Source: JAODBJ01 sp963782465 (lineage in GTDB: Bacteria > Actinomycetota > Acidimicrobiia > IMCC26256 > PALSA-610). From it: a DNA stretch of 64,000 bases. How positions within the stretch are numbered: position 1 is the stretch's first letter; the number at the start of each line of letters is the position of its first letter. Of this stretch, positions 36,661-45,549 are shown piece after piece. The notes below the pieces were generated by a model, which saw nothing but the letters and a program-made list of their open reading frames with translations, was not told the origin of the DNA and ran no database searches. Position numbers and translations under genes: made by a program. The stretch spans positions 620,001 through 684,000 of the forward strand of contig CAWAJR010000005.1 of the NCBI GenBank assembly GCA_963782465.1, written 5' to 3'.

Positions 36661-37896
36661 TCACCGTCGTTCTACGGCCGACGGGGCGTCGAACCGCTCG
36701 CTCAGGAACCGCAGTGTGCCCGGCACGCCCGCGAGCGCCGCGGTCACGTGCCCGCCGAATCGGAACCGGCGGTACGTCACGTCGACGCCTTCGCGCCGGT
36801 ACTTCGCAACGAGGGTGTCGACGTCGGCGACGGGCGGGTACTTGTCGTGCACGGCGTGGTACAGGTACATCGCGCTCGCAGGTGGAGCCTGACCGAGCCG
36901 GATCGCGTCCAAGGCGGCGCGCATCCCGGGGATGTCGAGCACGCTCGGCACAGTGAGGTAGTCGCTCCAGCGGAGGAACGGGAAATTCACGACGAGCTGT
37001 TCGAGGGTCATGTCGGCCGCGGCTTCCACCATCGCCCGACCTTGGGGTGTGAGCACACCGAACAGGTCGACGCCGGCGAACCCGCGGCTCACTCCGATGA
37101 CCGCGCCGAACGGGACTCCGCTGAGGAGGTTGGCGGCTTCGAACATCTGGGGCGAGGCAACGAGGTCGACGCCGGCGCCACCGGCGGCCGCGCCGACGAC
37201 GTTCAGCTCCGGCGCGTAGACGGGCTGTTGCTCGGCGGCGAAGATCGTTGCCTGGGCTCCACCCGAGTATCCCCAGAGGCCGATCCGTGTCGTGTCGTCG
37301 AAGCCGGCAGGTTCGAACGCGATCGCGGCCCGAATACCGTCGAGCACGAAGCGAGCGACCAATGGCAACGCGCCGAACGCGTGCCGCGGCCCGTCGTGGT
37401 CGGTGGCGACGACGGCCCATCCGCGGCCGAGCGCCCGGCCGATGAGTGGAAGTTCCGACTGGTCACCGCGCCTGAGCGTGTACGACGGATCCGCGGTCGC
37501 CCCCAGGGCGTCGATCGCGCACTGGTAGGAGAGCAGCGGCCGGCCCGGCCCGTCGGAACTTCGCTGTGGGACCATCACGGTGGTGACCCCCGAAGCCGCA
37601 GTGCCATCCGCATCGGTCGAGCGGAACTTCACCTGCCACGCGTCGGCCGCGATCACGCGGCGGAACCCCCGGACCTCGACGGGGCGGCTGTCGAGCACCT
37701 CGCCCGGATGGAACGTTCCGAGGTTCTCGGGGGCCCGATAGAACGGGTCCTCGGCCGGAGGCGTCACCGCGGGCAACAACCGCGACTTCAGTCGCTCATA
37801 AAAGCGCTCGCTGTAGACCGCGGCGTTGGCGGCCACGCGCCGGCGCCGGCTCATGAGGTCGGTCCGGGGCGGCAGCACTGCTCGCGGGTGCGTCAT
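36661..37896 (-). CDS. Secretory lipase family (LIP, PF03583-like) protein
   Basis: 411 residues. The alpha/beta hydrolase core includes the nucleophile elbow GYSGGAQ (about residue 214) and the family's upstream block (VVATDHDGPRHAFGALPLVA), with a late His in RFRFGGHVTAALAGVP. A Lip-type substrate-shortening architecture is visible (FHPGEVLDSRPVEVRGFRRV, DADGTAASGVTTVMVP). No signal peptide is obvious, unlike mycobacterial Lip proteins, so it may be cytoplasmic or the true start may differ. It probably hydrolyses acylglycerols or esters. Confidence 0.8.
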   Translation of the reverse strand: MTHPRAVLPPRTDLMSRRRRVAANAAVYSERFYERLKSRLLPAVTPPAEDPFYRAPENLGTFHPGEVLDSRPVEVRGFRRVIAADAWQVKFRSTDADGTAASGVTTVMVPQRSSDGPGRPLLSYQCAIDALGATADPSYTLRRGDQSELPLIGRALGRGWAVVATDHDGPRHAFGALPLVARFVLDGIRAAIAFEPAGFDDTTRIGLWGYSGGAQATIFAAEQQPVYAPELNVVGAAAGGAGVDLVASPQMFEAANLLSGVPFGAVIGVSRGFAGVDLFGVLTPQGRAMVEAAADMTLEQLVVNFPFLRWSDYLTVPSVLDIPGMRAALDAIRLGQAPPASAMYLYHAVHDKYPPVADVDTLVAKYRREGVDVTYRRFRFGGHVTAALAGVPGTLRFLSERFDAPSAVERR

Positions 37897-38043
37897 CGCC
37901 CGGACAGGTCATCTCGACGCACCTTCGCGACACCTCCTCGTGCCGCCCGGCCCACGGGGTGGCCGTGGCGACGAACTCCACGAGCCGCCCCGCGCCCACC
38001 GTAAACGCGGTGCAACGAGATGCAACGAGAGGTACGGAACCGG

Positions 38044-38430
38044 TTACGGTTCACGACGTTGGAATGATCGGCGGGCCGGACATCGTGGCCCCCTTGCACA
38101 AATTTCGTGCCCCTCGTTCCATTCGGCGACGGCTTGGCCGTACTGCGACGTGAAGTGGGCCAACGTCTGCGGGTTCGGGACGCCGGTGTAGGCGACAAGA
38201 GCGCCCATCGAGTTCTTTAGGTCGTTCGCGCCGAGAGTCATGTCGGCTTCAGACGTCGGATTGGCACCTGTGCCGTCGGCACCACTCGCGAAGTCAAGCC
38301 GCATCGTGTCCAAGTTGTCGTGTGCTTGCTGCGCGGTCGTTGCGAGTTGGTCGATGTCCTGGATAGTCGCGAAGGAACCCTTCTGCTCGATCTCTCCAAG
38401 CGAAATAGCCCGCTCGGCGTCACGCTGACT
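38044..38430 (-). pseudogene. Unknown protein fragment lacking a start
   Basis: The minus strand has coding character from about 38430 to TGA at 38044-38046: SQRDAERAISLGEIEQKGSF, ATIQDIDQLATTAQQAHDNL, then MTLGANDLKNSMGALVAYTG. No start codon precedes the recognisable part; the first ATG is 38313. The sequence becomes non-coding near 38430, where an opposite-strand fragment begins. It therefore looks 5'-truncated. I do not recognise the family; the helices look amphipathic and coiled-coil-like. Confidence 0.5.
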
Positions 38431-39134
38431 CGGTCGCGTCGGAACCGTCGAGCGTACGCAACGACGGCAACGCGATCCGCGTCGAGGTGATGGGACAGCT
38501 CGTCGGCTACTGCGCTCGCGAGCAAGCCGCGATCATGTCCGAGTTGATGCAACAGACCTGCAAGGGTGCACTCGAAGCACGCGGCCTCGTCGTCGGCGGT
38601 TGGCACGACCGCGACAGCGAAGGCCACTACGGCATCCGCGTCTGGATCACGACGACGGACGTTGCCCGTATGGGCCTGCCGACTTCGACGTTCGCGCCGC
38701 CCGCTCCTCTCCCGCCGCGCCAGCCGTACCCGACGTTGCCGCCACCGCGTCCCGACGAAGCGCGGCTTACGCCCGAAGCTCTCGAAACGGAACGGTTCGC
38801 GACCGTCACGGTCACGTGCGAGGCAGCACTACCAGGACCCGCCGTGAAAGCGAGCTGCCCCGACGGGTGGAGCGAGTCGTACTGGCCTGTCATTGTCGAG
38901 CTCGCGCCCTTCGCGAACCCGCACGCGCACACAACCGAGCCGGCCGTCGGCGTGTGGATCGGTCAGGCGCTCGTCGGGTTCTTCACGCCCGCGATGTCGG
39001 CGCGATACCTGCCACTCGTCGGACAGACCCGCCAAAGCGGGCGGCGAGCAACAGCTGCCGGCCAAGTGCGCGACGGCGAGAAGGGCGGTACGACGATCTC
39101 ACGTGTACGGGTTGCACTGCCGAAGACAGCCTGA
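38409..39134 (+). pseudogene. Protein fragment with two HIRAN-like modules, 5' truncated
   Basis: The frame opens after a TAG at 38406-38408; the first start codon is GTG 38487. Coding character already exists before it (VRNDGNAIRVEVMGQLVGYC), so the 5' end is missing or shifted. Two similar segments, NAIRVEVMGQLVGYCAREQA and AVGVWIGQALVGFFTPAMSA, resemble the core of HIRAN domains found beside DNA-repair enzymes. A Pro-rich linker separates them. It sits head-to-head with the fragment at 38044-38430, so a rearrangement or assembly junction near 38.42 kb is likely. The family assignment is tentative. Confidence 0.5.
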
Positions 39135-39170
39135 CAGCCGCTGCGACAGCTCGACCAGCGGGCGACGCGG

Positions 39171-39951
39171 CTATTCGGACGAGCCCATCGTCTCGGCGAA
39201 AAGGTCGAGCATCGAGCGCCACGAGCGTCGGTCGGCCTTGGCGTCGTACGCGAGCCCGGGCATGCCCAGCTCGTCGACCCTCGTGTTCGTGAAGCTGTGC
39301 CCGACACCGCCGTACAGCTCGACGCGCCAGTCGGCGACGCCCGACGCGGCGCAGCTCGTCCTCGAAACCGCGCCGCTGCTCGGCGGTGAAGAACGGGTCT
39401 TCGGCCCCGGAGCAGAGAAGGAGGCTCGCGCGGATCGCACGAGTGGCGTCGAGATCGGCGGCCGGCTGCCCGGCGTGGAACGCGACCACGGCCTTCAGGT
39501 CCGCGCCGGCTGCGCGAGCTCGATCGCCATCACGCCGCCGAAGCAGTAGCCGATGCGGCGAATCCGCGGAGGCGGTCGACCACTCCAGCGTCTCGAGAGC
39601 CAGTCGCTCGAGCCGCTTGAGAATCGGGTAGAGCAACTGGTCTGAGACCGGTCGCCACCGCGATCTCCAAGCCGTCCGGGCGGCATCACCCATGAACCCG
39701 CCGAGCAGCGCCATCGCGTCTTCACGACGGCGCGCAACTCTAACTCCACCACCGAAGTAGTCGGAGCGCGACAGCGGGCGTACCCGAGGCTCGCAAGCCT
39801 CACCGCCCGTCCTCGCACATGGTCCTCGAGGCCGACGCCTTCGTGGCACAGCAACACCGCCGGCCGCGGACCGCGCCGGTACTCGTCCACGGCGTAGTGC
39901 CCGACCATCGTGCGGCCGTCGGACCTCGTAGCTCACGTTCTCGGTGCGCAT
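39171..39951 (-). pseudogene. Dienelactone hydrolase, multiply frameshifted
   Basis: Homologous pieces lie in successive frames: MRTENVSYEV (39951), then MVGHYAVDEYRRGPRPAVLL with CHEGVGLEDHVRGRA, then DYFGGGVRVARR and AMALLGGFMGD, then RIGYCFGGVMAIELA (nucleophile Cys in GYCFGG), then LKAVVAFHAGQPA with LLLCSGAEDPFFTAEQR, then WRVELYGGVGHSFTN (His) and FAETMGSSE to the stop. At least five frame changes are needed within 780 bp. The Cys-Asp-His triad elements survive, so decay is recent or the region is poorly read. Intact relatives open dienelactone rings in aromatic catabolism. Confidence 0.75.
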
Positions 39952-40020
39952 GCCGCCGGTGTACGCGACGCGGCCGCCGCCCCGCAACCCGGGCCGCCGC
40001 CGCGCGCGCGTCTCGGCGGA

Positions 40021-40278
40021 TCAGGCGCGTGGGAGCGTTTCACCGACGATGTTGCCGACGATGAGTGTCTCGTTGGTCGGGTCCCACAGCAGCACCGTGT
40101 CGGCTTGCGCCAGCGCGACGAGGGCCGTCACCGTGGGCGGGCTCGGGGCGACGACGTGGCGTTCATCGTCGTCGGTCACGAGCATCAACTCGAACTGTCC
40201 GTCGTCGGCGCGGGCACCGGGAACCCAGTTCGCGTTGAGCGCCTTGACCCGCTTCGTTTGTTCGCTTGCTCCAGGCAT
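40021..40278 (-). CDS. Small hypothetical protein
   Basis: 85 residues from ATG 40278. It contains the beta-rich segments DGQFELMLVTDDDERHVVAP and ADTVLLWDPTNETLIVGNIV. No family is recognised. It is the last gene of a minus-strand series beginning at 43336. The longer upstream frame is rich in Arg and is not needed. Confidence 0.6.
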   Translation of the reverse strand: MPGASEQTKRVKALNANWVPGARADDGQFELMLVTDDDERHVVAPSPPTVTALVALAQADTVLLWDPTNETLIVGNIVGETLPRA

Positions 40279-40384
40279 GACTCGAGTGTGACGCCGCCGG
40301 CGGGGGCGTGCGCCGCCACGCAGGCTCACCTGCGGAAACTGGCCTCGGCTCGAGGCCCGGGGCGCGCAACGCACGACGCCGCGT

Positions 40385-41146
40385 TCAGTCGCGGCTGAAG
40401 TGGTGGACGCAGTTCGTCTCGGCGTACCCGACGCGGCGATACCACTCCCGCGGCCAGTCGTTGGAGTCGGCGGTGAGGAATTGCAGGTCGCAACCGGCTT
40501 CCCGGCCGCGGCGCAGCGCGTCGAGGAGGAGCGCGGTGGCGTAGCCGCGACCCCGGAAGTCGGCGTGGGTCACCAGCCGCTCGAACTGGGCGATGCCCGC
40601 GGAACGGTCGAGGTACAGCTCGGCGTGCGCTGCGATCTCGCCGTTCTCGTAGACGGCGAGCAACGCCAGCTCCGCGCCGCGGCTGTAGAGCGCGACGCGA
40701 TCGGCGAGCTGGGCGAAGTCCGCCTCGGTACCTTCGGGCAGGTCGACCCGCCAGTCGCGGATGATCGCCGGGCGCAACGTGGCGAGCGACACCTCGCGGA
40801 CCTCGTGCACCGGTTCGGCGACCGGTACCCCAGAGTGCACCATCGTCACGATCGCCTCGTGCTCGTACCCGGCCGCTTCGAATGCCGGCCGGACCGCGGT
40901 GCCCAACGCGTCGTCGTCGACCAGCACGTAACGGTGGGCCAAGCCCGCCAGAACGCGTTCAGCCGCGTCGAGCATGTCTTGCGCGCTCGTCACCGACGTC
41001 ACGACGACACGATTGTGGTAGTGCGACAACGGGAACTCCCGCTGCAGCACCGCGAACCCGAACGGCAGCTCGATCACGTCGGTCGCCTGCGCACGCGTGA
41101 AGCGGTCTTCGAACGCCCGGATACGTTCGACATCGGAGACCCGCAT
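40385..41146 (-). CDS. GNAT family N-acetyltransferase
   Basis: 253 residues. The acetyl-CoA-binding motif A is in the C-terminal half (FERLVTHADFRGRGYATALL, with R-G-R-G-Y-A), followed by LLDALRRGREAGCDLQFLTA and WYRRVGYAE. The N-terminal half looks like a degenerate second GNAT domain (FEAAGYEHEAIVTMVHSGVP). The substrate is unknown. It is 45 bp after a methyltransferase gene on the same strand. Confidence 0.85.
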   Translation of the reverse strand: MRVSDVERIRAFEDRFTRAQATDVIELPFGFAVLQREFPLSHYHNRVVVTSVTSAQDMLDAAERVLAGLAHRYVLVDDDALGTAVRPAFEAAGYEHEAIVTMVHSGVPVAEPVHEVREVSLATLRPAIIRDWRVDLPEGTEADFAQLADRVALYSRGAELALLAVYENGEIAAHAELYLDRSAGIAQFERLVTHADFRGRGYATALLLDALRRGREAGCDLQFLTADSNDWPREWYRRVGYAETNCVHHFSRD

Positions 41147-41191
41147 GAGAGAAGGGTGCCAGAGCGAGGCCGTGCCCGCCGGGCCATTTCG

Positions 41192-41854
41192 TCAGCGTGA
41201 AGCCGACACCAGCGTCTTGTGCTCGTTGACGGCATCAACCGGGAGTCCCGCGTCACGAGGGACGAGGGCGAGAGCCGCCTCCCGCAGGCTGATTGCCTCG
41301 TCGACGTTCCAACCGCATGCCTGCACCAGTTCCATCGCCTGCGGCCGGTCGACAAGCAGCCCAAAACGTTCCCCGCTTCCGGCGCGAGCGACGTGCTGCA
41401 TGCGGACCTGACGGTGATCGCGCGCAGTGCCGATCTCGGCCGGCGGGACGAAGTCGGTCGTAAGCCAGCTGCCGGGCACGGTCGCAGCACTCAAGTCACG
41501 GAGCTGGTGGCGGACAACCTCCTCGCTGAAGTACATCGTGACGCCTTCGAGGATGAACAGTGCCGGCCGCGCCCGGTCGAGACCGGCGCCGATCACGGCG
41601 ACCTGGTCGACGCCGGCATCCAACGCGGCGGCCAGACGCGCGTCGTGCCACAACACCCGCGCCGCGAAGCCCGCCAGCGTGACCGAGAGTGTCGGGACCC
41701 GCCGCGGCCACTGCCGGAAGACCCGATAGATCATCGCCATCGACGGGGTGAGCATCCCTCGCGCGAACGGATCTTCGAGCACCGCCACGTCGGTCAAGAG
41801 CGCGCGCTGGGCGGCCACCGCCTGCGCCGACCTCGATCGTTTGGCGCCCGCCAC
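41192..41854 (-). CDS. SAM-dependent methyltransferase (LCMT/TIGR00027 family) with internal deletion
   Basis: About 220 residues from GTG 41854. The N-terminal part (SAQAVAAQRALLTDVAVLED, PFARGMLTP) and C-terminal part (FILEGVTMYFSEE) match actinobacterial putative methyltransferases of the PPM/LCMT type, which are usually 260-300 residues. Between SAM motif I (VAVIGAGLDR) and the LFILEGVTMYF motif only a few residues remain, where relatives have about 70 including the acidic SAM-binding residues. The deletion is in frame. The product is probably inactive as a methyltransferase. Confidence 0.75.
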   Translation of the reverse strand: MAGAKRSRSAQAVAAQRALLTDVAVLEDPFARGMLTPSMAMIYRVFRQWPRRVPTLSVTLAGFAARVLWHDARLAAALDAGVDQVAVIGAGLDRARPALFILEGVTMYFSEEVVRHQLRDLSAATVPGSWLTTDFVPPAEIGTARDHRQVRMQHVARAGSGERFGLLVDRPQAMELVQACGWNVDEAISLREAALALVPRDAGLPVDAVNEHKTLVSASR

Positions 41855-41873
41855 GTCGTCAGCATCGCACCGA

Positions 41874-42623
41874 TCACCGACGACTGCGCCGGGCGGCCAG
41901 CCCACGGAGGTCGCCGTCGTCGTCGAGCCAGGTGGTAACCGCTTCGAAGCCGCATGCATCGAGCGTGGGAGCGAGCCTTCGGTCCTGATCGCTGCCGAGT
42001 TCGGTCAGGAACCACCCACCGGGCAGAAGGAGGTCCGCGGCCGACGCGACAACTTGCCGGACGAGATCGAGGCCGTCGTAGCCTCCGTCGAGCGCGCGGC
42101 GCGGTTCGTAGCGCTGCACATCGGCCGGGAGGAACTCGATGGCCGCGGTGGGAACGTAGGGGGCCACCGCCGTCACCACATCGAACGTACGGGGAGCAAA
42201 CGGCTGCCCCGCGTCGCCGACGACAGTGCGCACGCCGTTGCGACGGGCGCACCTCGCCGCCCGTACATCGGCGTCGACGCCGACGACCGTCGCGCCAGGC
42301 ACGACCGCCGCCAGGTGGACCGCAACGGCGCCGCTACCGGTGCAGAGATCGACGGCGCGTGCCCCCGGCCCGCAACCAAGGAGGAGCGCTCCGGCCCGCC
42401 GGGCCAACTCCTCGGTCTGCGCCCGCGGCACGTATACCCCCGGATCGACGCGCACGGGGTGACCGCAAAACGATGCGGTGCCGGTGATCCACGCCAATGG
42501 CTCGCCCGCTTCCCGACGGACGATGAACGCCTCCAGCGCATCGCGGTCGGGCGCCGCCGCGATCAAGGCTTCGGCCTCTTCAGCCGCCGCGACACACCCG
42601 GCGGCCACCAACCGGTCGGTGAC
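41874..42623 (-). CDS. PrmC/HemK-related putative protein-glutamine N5-methyltransferase
   Basis: About 249 residues from GTG 42623; the frame extends to 42704. Typical PrmC features are present: the N-terminal helical domain with GEPLAWITGTASFCGHPVRV, then VPRAQTEELA, SAM motif I AVDLCTGSGAVAVHLA and an acidic residue in VVGVDAD. The catalytic NPPY is replaced by APYVP, as in the related subgroup of unknown substrate rather than true release-factor methyltransferase. It overlaps no gene and is 23 bp downstream of the zinc-ribbon gene. Confidence 0.8.
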   Translation of the reverse strand, partial: VTDRLVAAGCVAAAEEAEALIAAAPDRDALEAFIVRREAGEPLAWITGTASFCGHPVRVDPGVYVPRAQTEELARRAGALLLGCGPGARAVDLCTGSGAVAVHLAAVVPGATVVGVDADVRAARCARRNGVRTVVGDAGQPFAPRTFDVVTAVAPYVPTAAIEFLPADVQRYEPRRALDGGYDGLDLVRQVVASAADLLLPGGWFLTELGSDQDRRLAPTLDACGFEAVTTWLDDDGDLRGLAARRSRR

Positions 42624-42646
42624 GGGCACCGCGCTCGCGCCCGCCG

Positions 42647-43336
42647 TCAGCCCCGGCACTCGACGCACAGCGTCCCGTCGCCGGCGAACTGGCTGAGCGG
42701 CCACGAGTAGCCACAGCTGCTGCAGCGGCGTTGCGTCGGCGCCGGCGGGGCGACCGGTTTCTTCGCGGCGGCCGGCTTCTTCGCGGCGGGCGCCCGCGGT
42801 GCACGCGCCGCAGCGCGCCCACGACGGGCCGCCGGTGCGGGCGGCTCCTGCACGGCGAGCGCGGCGAGCGCGGCCCAGGCGTCGGCCGTTTCATCGTTGC
42901 GCCGAAGCACGAGGTTCCCGCGCGTGTCGTCGCGCAGCGCCTCGGGGATGTCGGCCTCCTTCACGCGCCCGATCCATTTCACCGGGCGTCGGTGCGGGTA
43001 CGAGTCGCCGGCGCGCCGAGCGTCGTCGTCGTAGACGTAGTCACCGACGACAGTTCCGACGACGACGTCGCCCGAGCGCGCGTCAGGCGCGACGACGGTG
43101 TCGCCGACGGCGACGTCGTCACGGAACGCGACCAGCTGCGCACCGTCGCGCTCGGCGTCGTCGGAGGCACGCCCCGCGCGCTGCACCAGTGTCACGATCG
43201 CCTCGTGCTCCATCGCCGTGAGGTCGCCCATTCCGGGCACCTCCGCCCAGCCCAGGGCGACCGCGCCCGGGTTCTGGAACACTGCCGCGCGGCGGGTCGC
43301 GAGCCCAGTGCGGACGATCCACGATCGGACGGACAT
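42647..43336 (-). CDS. Conserved protein with C-terminal zinc ribbon, restriction-endonuclease-like N-terminus
   Basis: 229 residues. The N-terminal about 140 (SWIVRTGLATRRAAVFQNPG, VALGWAEVPGMGDL, VGDYVYDDDARRAGDSYPHR, VKWIGRVKEADIPEALRDD) resemble the N-terminal domain of predicted restriction endonucleases of the COG4127 type, without a nuclease domain. A basic Ala/Lys/Pro linker follows, then a zinc ribbon with CSSC and CVEC. It may bind nucleic acid. It heads a minus-strand gene series. Confidence 0.65.
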   Translation of the reverse strand: MSVRSWIVRTGLATRRAAVFQNPGAVALGWAEVPGMGDLTAMEHEAIVTLVQRAGRASDDAERDGAQLVAFRDDVAVGDTVVAPDARSGDVVVGTVVGDYVYDDDARRAGDSYPHRRPVKWIGRVKEADIPEALRDDTRGNLVLRRNDETADAWAALAALAVQEPPAPAARRGRAAARAPRAPAAKKPAAAKKPVAPPAPTQRRCSSCGYSWPLSQFAGDGTLCVECRG

Positions 43337-43384
43337 GACGGCATCGTCGCGCGCGGCGCAGCCGCCGCCCGGACCGGGCTCACA

Positions 43385-44630
43385 TCAGCGCGGTGAGCCG
43401 CCGGCGCGGCGGTCGAGGAACGCTTCGACACACTCGCCGATGTAGTGACAGTCGTCGTCGTTCATCGAATGGTTGTTGGGCAGGACGAGCCCCCACTCCA
43501 TGACCCGATCGGCGTTCGGGAGGCCGCCCGCGGGCACCCGGTGCGGGATGTCGCGAAACGCCGGCTGGCGGGTGACGTTGCCGGTCCAGACCATGCGGGT
43601 GTCGATCCCGTGCCCCTCCATCCATTGCTGGAACTCGCCGCGGCGGATCCCCGCACCGGCGTTGATGATCACCGGGAACATGTGCCATCCGGTCTCCACG
43701 CCGTCGGTGAGTCGCGGGAGCGTGAAGCGGTCGGGCCACCGGGCGAAGTGCGAACTGGTGACGTCGAAGTTGCGTTGGCGCCTCGCGAGATTGGCGGCGA
43801 GCTTGTCGAGTTGGACGAGCCCGAACGCGGCCGAGATCTCGCTGGGCTCGAAGTTCCAACCGACCTCATCGAAGATGAAGAGGTTGTCGTACTCGAGGCC
43901 GTCGTCGATCGCGCTCGAAGAACCGCTTGTCGACGCCTTTCTTGGAGCCGAAGAGCTGCACTTCGGACCGGCGACCCCATCGCCGCAACAACAGTGCCTT
44001 GTCGGCGCGCTCGTCGTCGTCGAAGCACACCATCCCACCGGTGCCGGCGGCGGTGATGATGTGCGAGAGCGCGAAGCTCGTCAGGCTGATGTCGGTGCGT
44101 GTTCCGGTCGGTGTGCCGCGCAGCGTGAGCCCGAGCGCGTCGCACGAGTCTTCGACGACCAACAATGCGTGCCGGTCGGCGATCATGCGGATGCGGTCCC
44201 AGTCGGGCGCGTTCCCGATGAGGTTCGGCGCGAGGATCGCCTTCGTACGAGGCCCGATCATCGCCTCGATGCCGTCGACGTCGATCTGGAACGTGTCGGG
44301 CGTGACGTCGACGAACGCGGGCACGATCCCTTTGCGAACCATCGGCGCGATGTCGGTGGAGAACGTCACCGCGGAAGTGATGATCTCGTCGCCCGGTTGG
44401 AGGTCGAGCACTTCCACGGCGAGGTAGAGCGCGGAGCTACCCGAGTTGCACATGACGCCGCGCCGCTTGCCGAACAGTTCGGCGACGCGACCCTCCATCG
44501 CCCTGACGTTGCGGCCGATGCGCAACGCGGTCGGCCCGCCCTGCAACACCTTGACGACCGCGTCGATCTCGCGCTCGTCGTGCACCGAACCCGCGTACTC
44601 GATCCGGCGGTTCGATCCCGCGCTCGCCAT
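43385..44630 (-). CDS. DegT/DnrJ/EryC1-family PLP enzyme with His in place of the Schiff-base Lys (frame broken near 43915)
   Basis: ATG 44630 (GGAG upstream). The first frame runs through the PLP fold (MCNSGSSALYLAVEVLDLQP, ITSAVTFSTDIAPMVRKGIV, VVEDSCDALG). The internal-aldimine position reads SFALSHIITAAGTGG, giving His190 where aminotransferases have Lys. His here is typical of the 3-dehydrases (RfbH/E1, ColD). After about 43915 the other frame continues (DDGLEYDNLFIFDEVGWNFE through YIGECVEAFLD). One extra or two missing bases are implied; bridged length is about 415 residues. It probably dehydrates a nucleotide-activated 4-keto sugar. The gene lies 11 bp after an enoyl-CoA hydratase gene. 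Confidence 0.8.
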
Positions 44631-44641
44631 CTGCTCCGACC

Positions 44642-45436
44642 TCACATTCGGCGCTGGTGCCGCTCGCCGTAGGCGCGCATGTACTCCAGCACCTCCGCCT
44701 CGTGCACCGCGAGTTCCTGGTTGCGGTTCTCCATCGCGATCGCGGCCGCGAGGCTGGGCGCTTCGAGGTTGTGCCAGATCACTTCCTTGGTACGCCGCAA
44801 CCCGAACGTGGTGTAGCCCGCAATCTGTTGCGCGAGCGCGAGCGCGGTGGTGCCGAGCGCTTCGTCGCCGCAGACCTGCGACACGAGGCCCATGCGCTCC
44901 GCCTCCTCGGCGTCGACCGTGCGGCCGCTGAGGATCATGTCGAAGGCGCGCGACGCCCCGATGAGCCGGGGCAGGAAGTAGGTGATGCCGATGTCGGTGC
45001 CGGTCAGGCCGGTGCGGATGAACGCAGAACAGAAGGTGGCCGACGCCGCCGCGACGCGAAGATCGCACGCGGAGGCGAGCGCGAGGCCGCCACCGAACGC
45101 GGCTCCGTTGACGGCGGCGATGACGACTTGCGGCGTGTCGTGGATGTGTTGCGTCAGGTTGGCGATGAAACCCTGCGCGGTGATGCCCGCGTGGCGGTGA
45201 CGGTGCGCACCGACGTCGGGCGGCGTGCCGTAGTCGCGCAGGTCGAGGCCCGCGCAGAAACCACGCCCGGCACCCGTGAGGATCACGACCCGGCAGTCGT
45301 CGTCGGCGCCGACTTCGTCGAGTGCGTCGTGCAACTCGCCGACCAGCGCGTAGTCCAAGGCGTTGAGGCGCTCGGGCCGTGACAATCGCAACGTCGTCAC
45401 GTGCTCGGCGGGGTGCTCGACTTGGAGGAGGCTCAT
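44642..45436 (-). CDS. Enoyl-CoA hydratase/isomerase family protein
   Basis: 264 residues from ATG 45436 (GAAGGA upstream). Crotonase-fold motifs are present: RPERLNALDYALVGELHDAL, the oxyanion hole GFCAGLDLRDYG, and AAVNGAAFGGGLALASACDL. The C-terminal helical part, with TGTDIGITYFLPRLIG, fits hydratase-like members. It would act on CoA thioesters in fatty-acid or side-chain oxidation. Its tight pairing with a sugar-dehydrase-like gene is unusual. Confidence 0.9.
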   Translation of the reverse strand: MSLLQVEHPAEHVTTLRLSRPERLNALDYALVGELHDALDEVGADDDCRVVILTGAGRGFCAGLDLRDYGTPPDVGAHRHRHAGITAQGFIANLTQHIHDTPQVVIAAVNGAAFGGGLALASACDLRVAAASATFCSAFIRTGLTGTDIGITYFLPRLIGASRAFDMILSGRTVDAEEAERMGLVSQVCGDEALGTTALALAQQIAGYTTFGLRRTKEVIWHNLEAPSLAAAIAMENRNQELAVHEAEVLEYMRAYGERHQRRM

Positions 45437-45549
45437 GGGTTCCTTCGATCCAGTCGGCTTCGTGGAACGCTTCCGACGGCGCCGCGACCTTACGGCCCTC
45501 GCCCGCAGGCCGGCTCGACGCGCCGAGGTCGACCAGGAGGCAATCCTCG

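Noticed and set aside
38238..38627. Minus-strand frame of 129 residues
   Set aside because: A different minus-strand frame and a plus-strand frame carry the better coding signal on either side of 38.42 kb; this one is a shadow of both.
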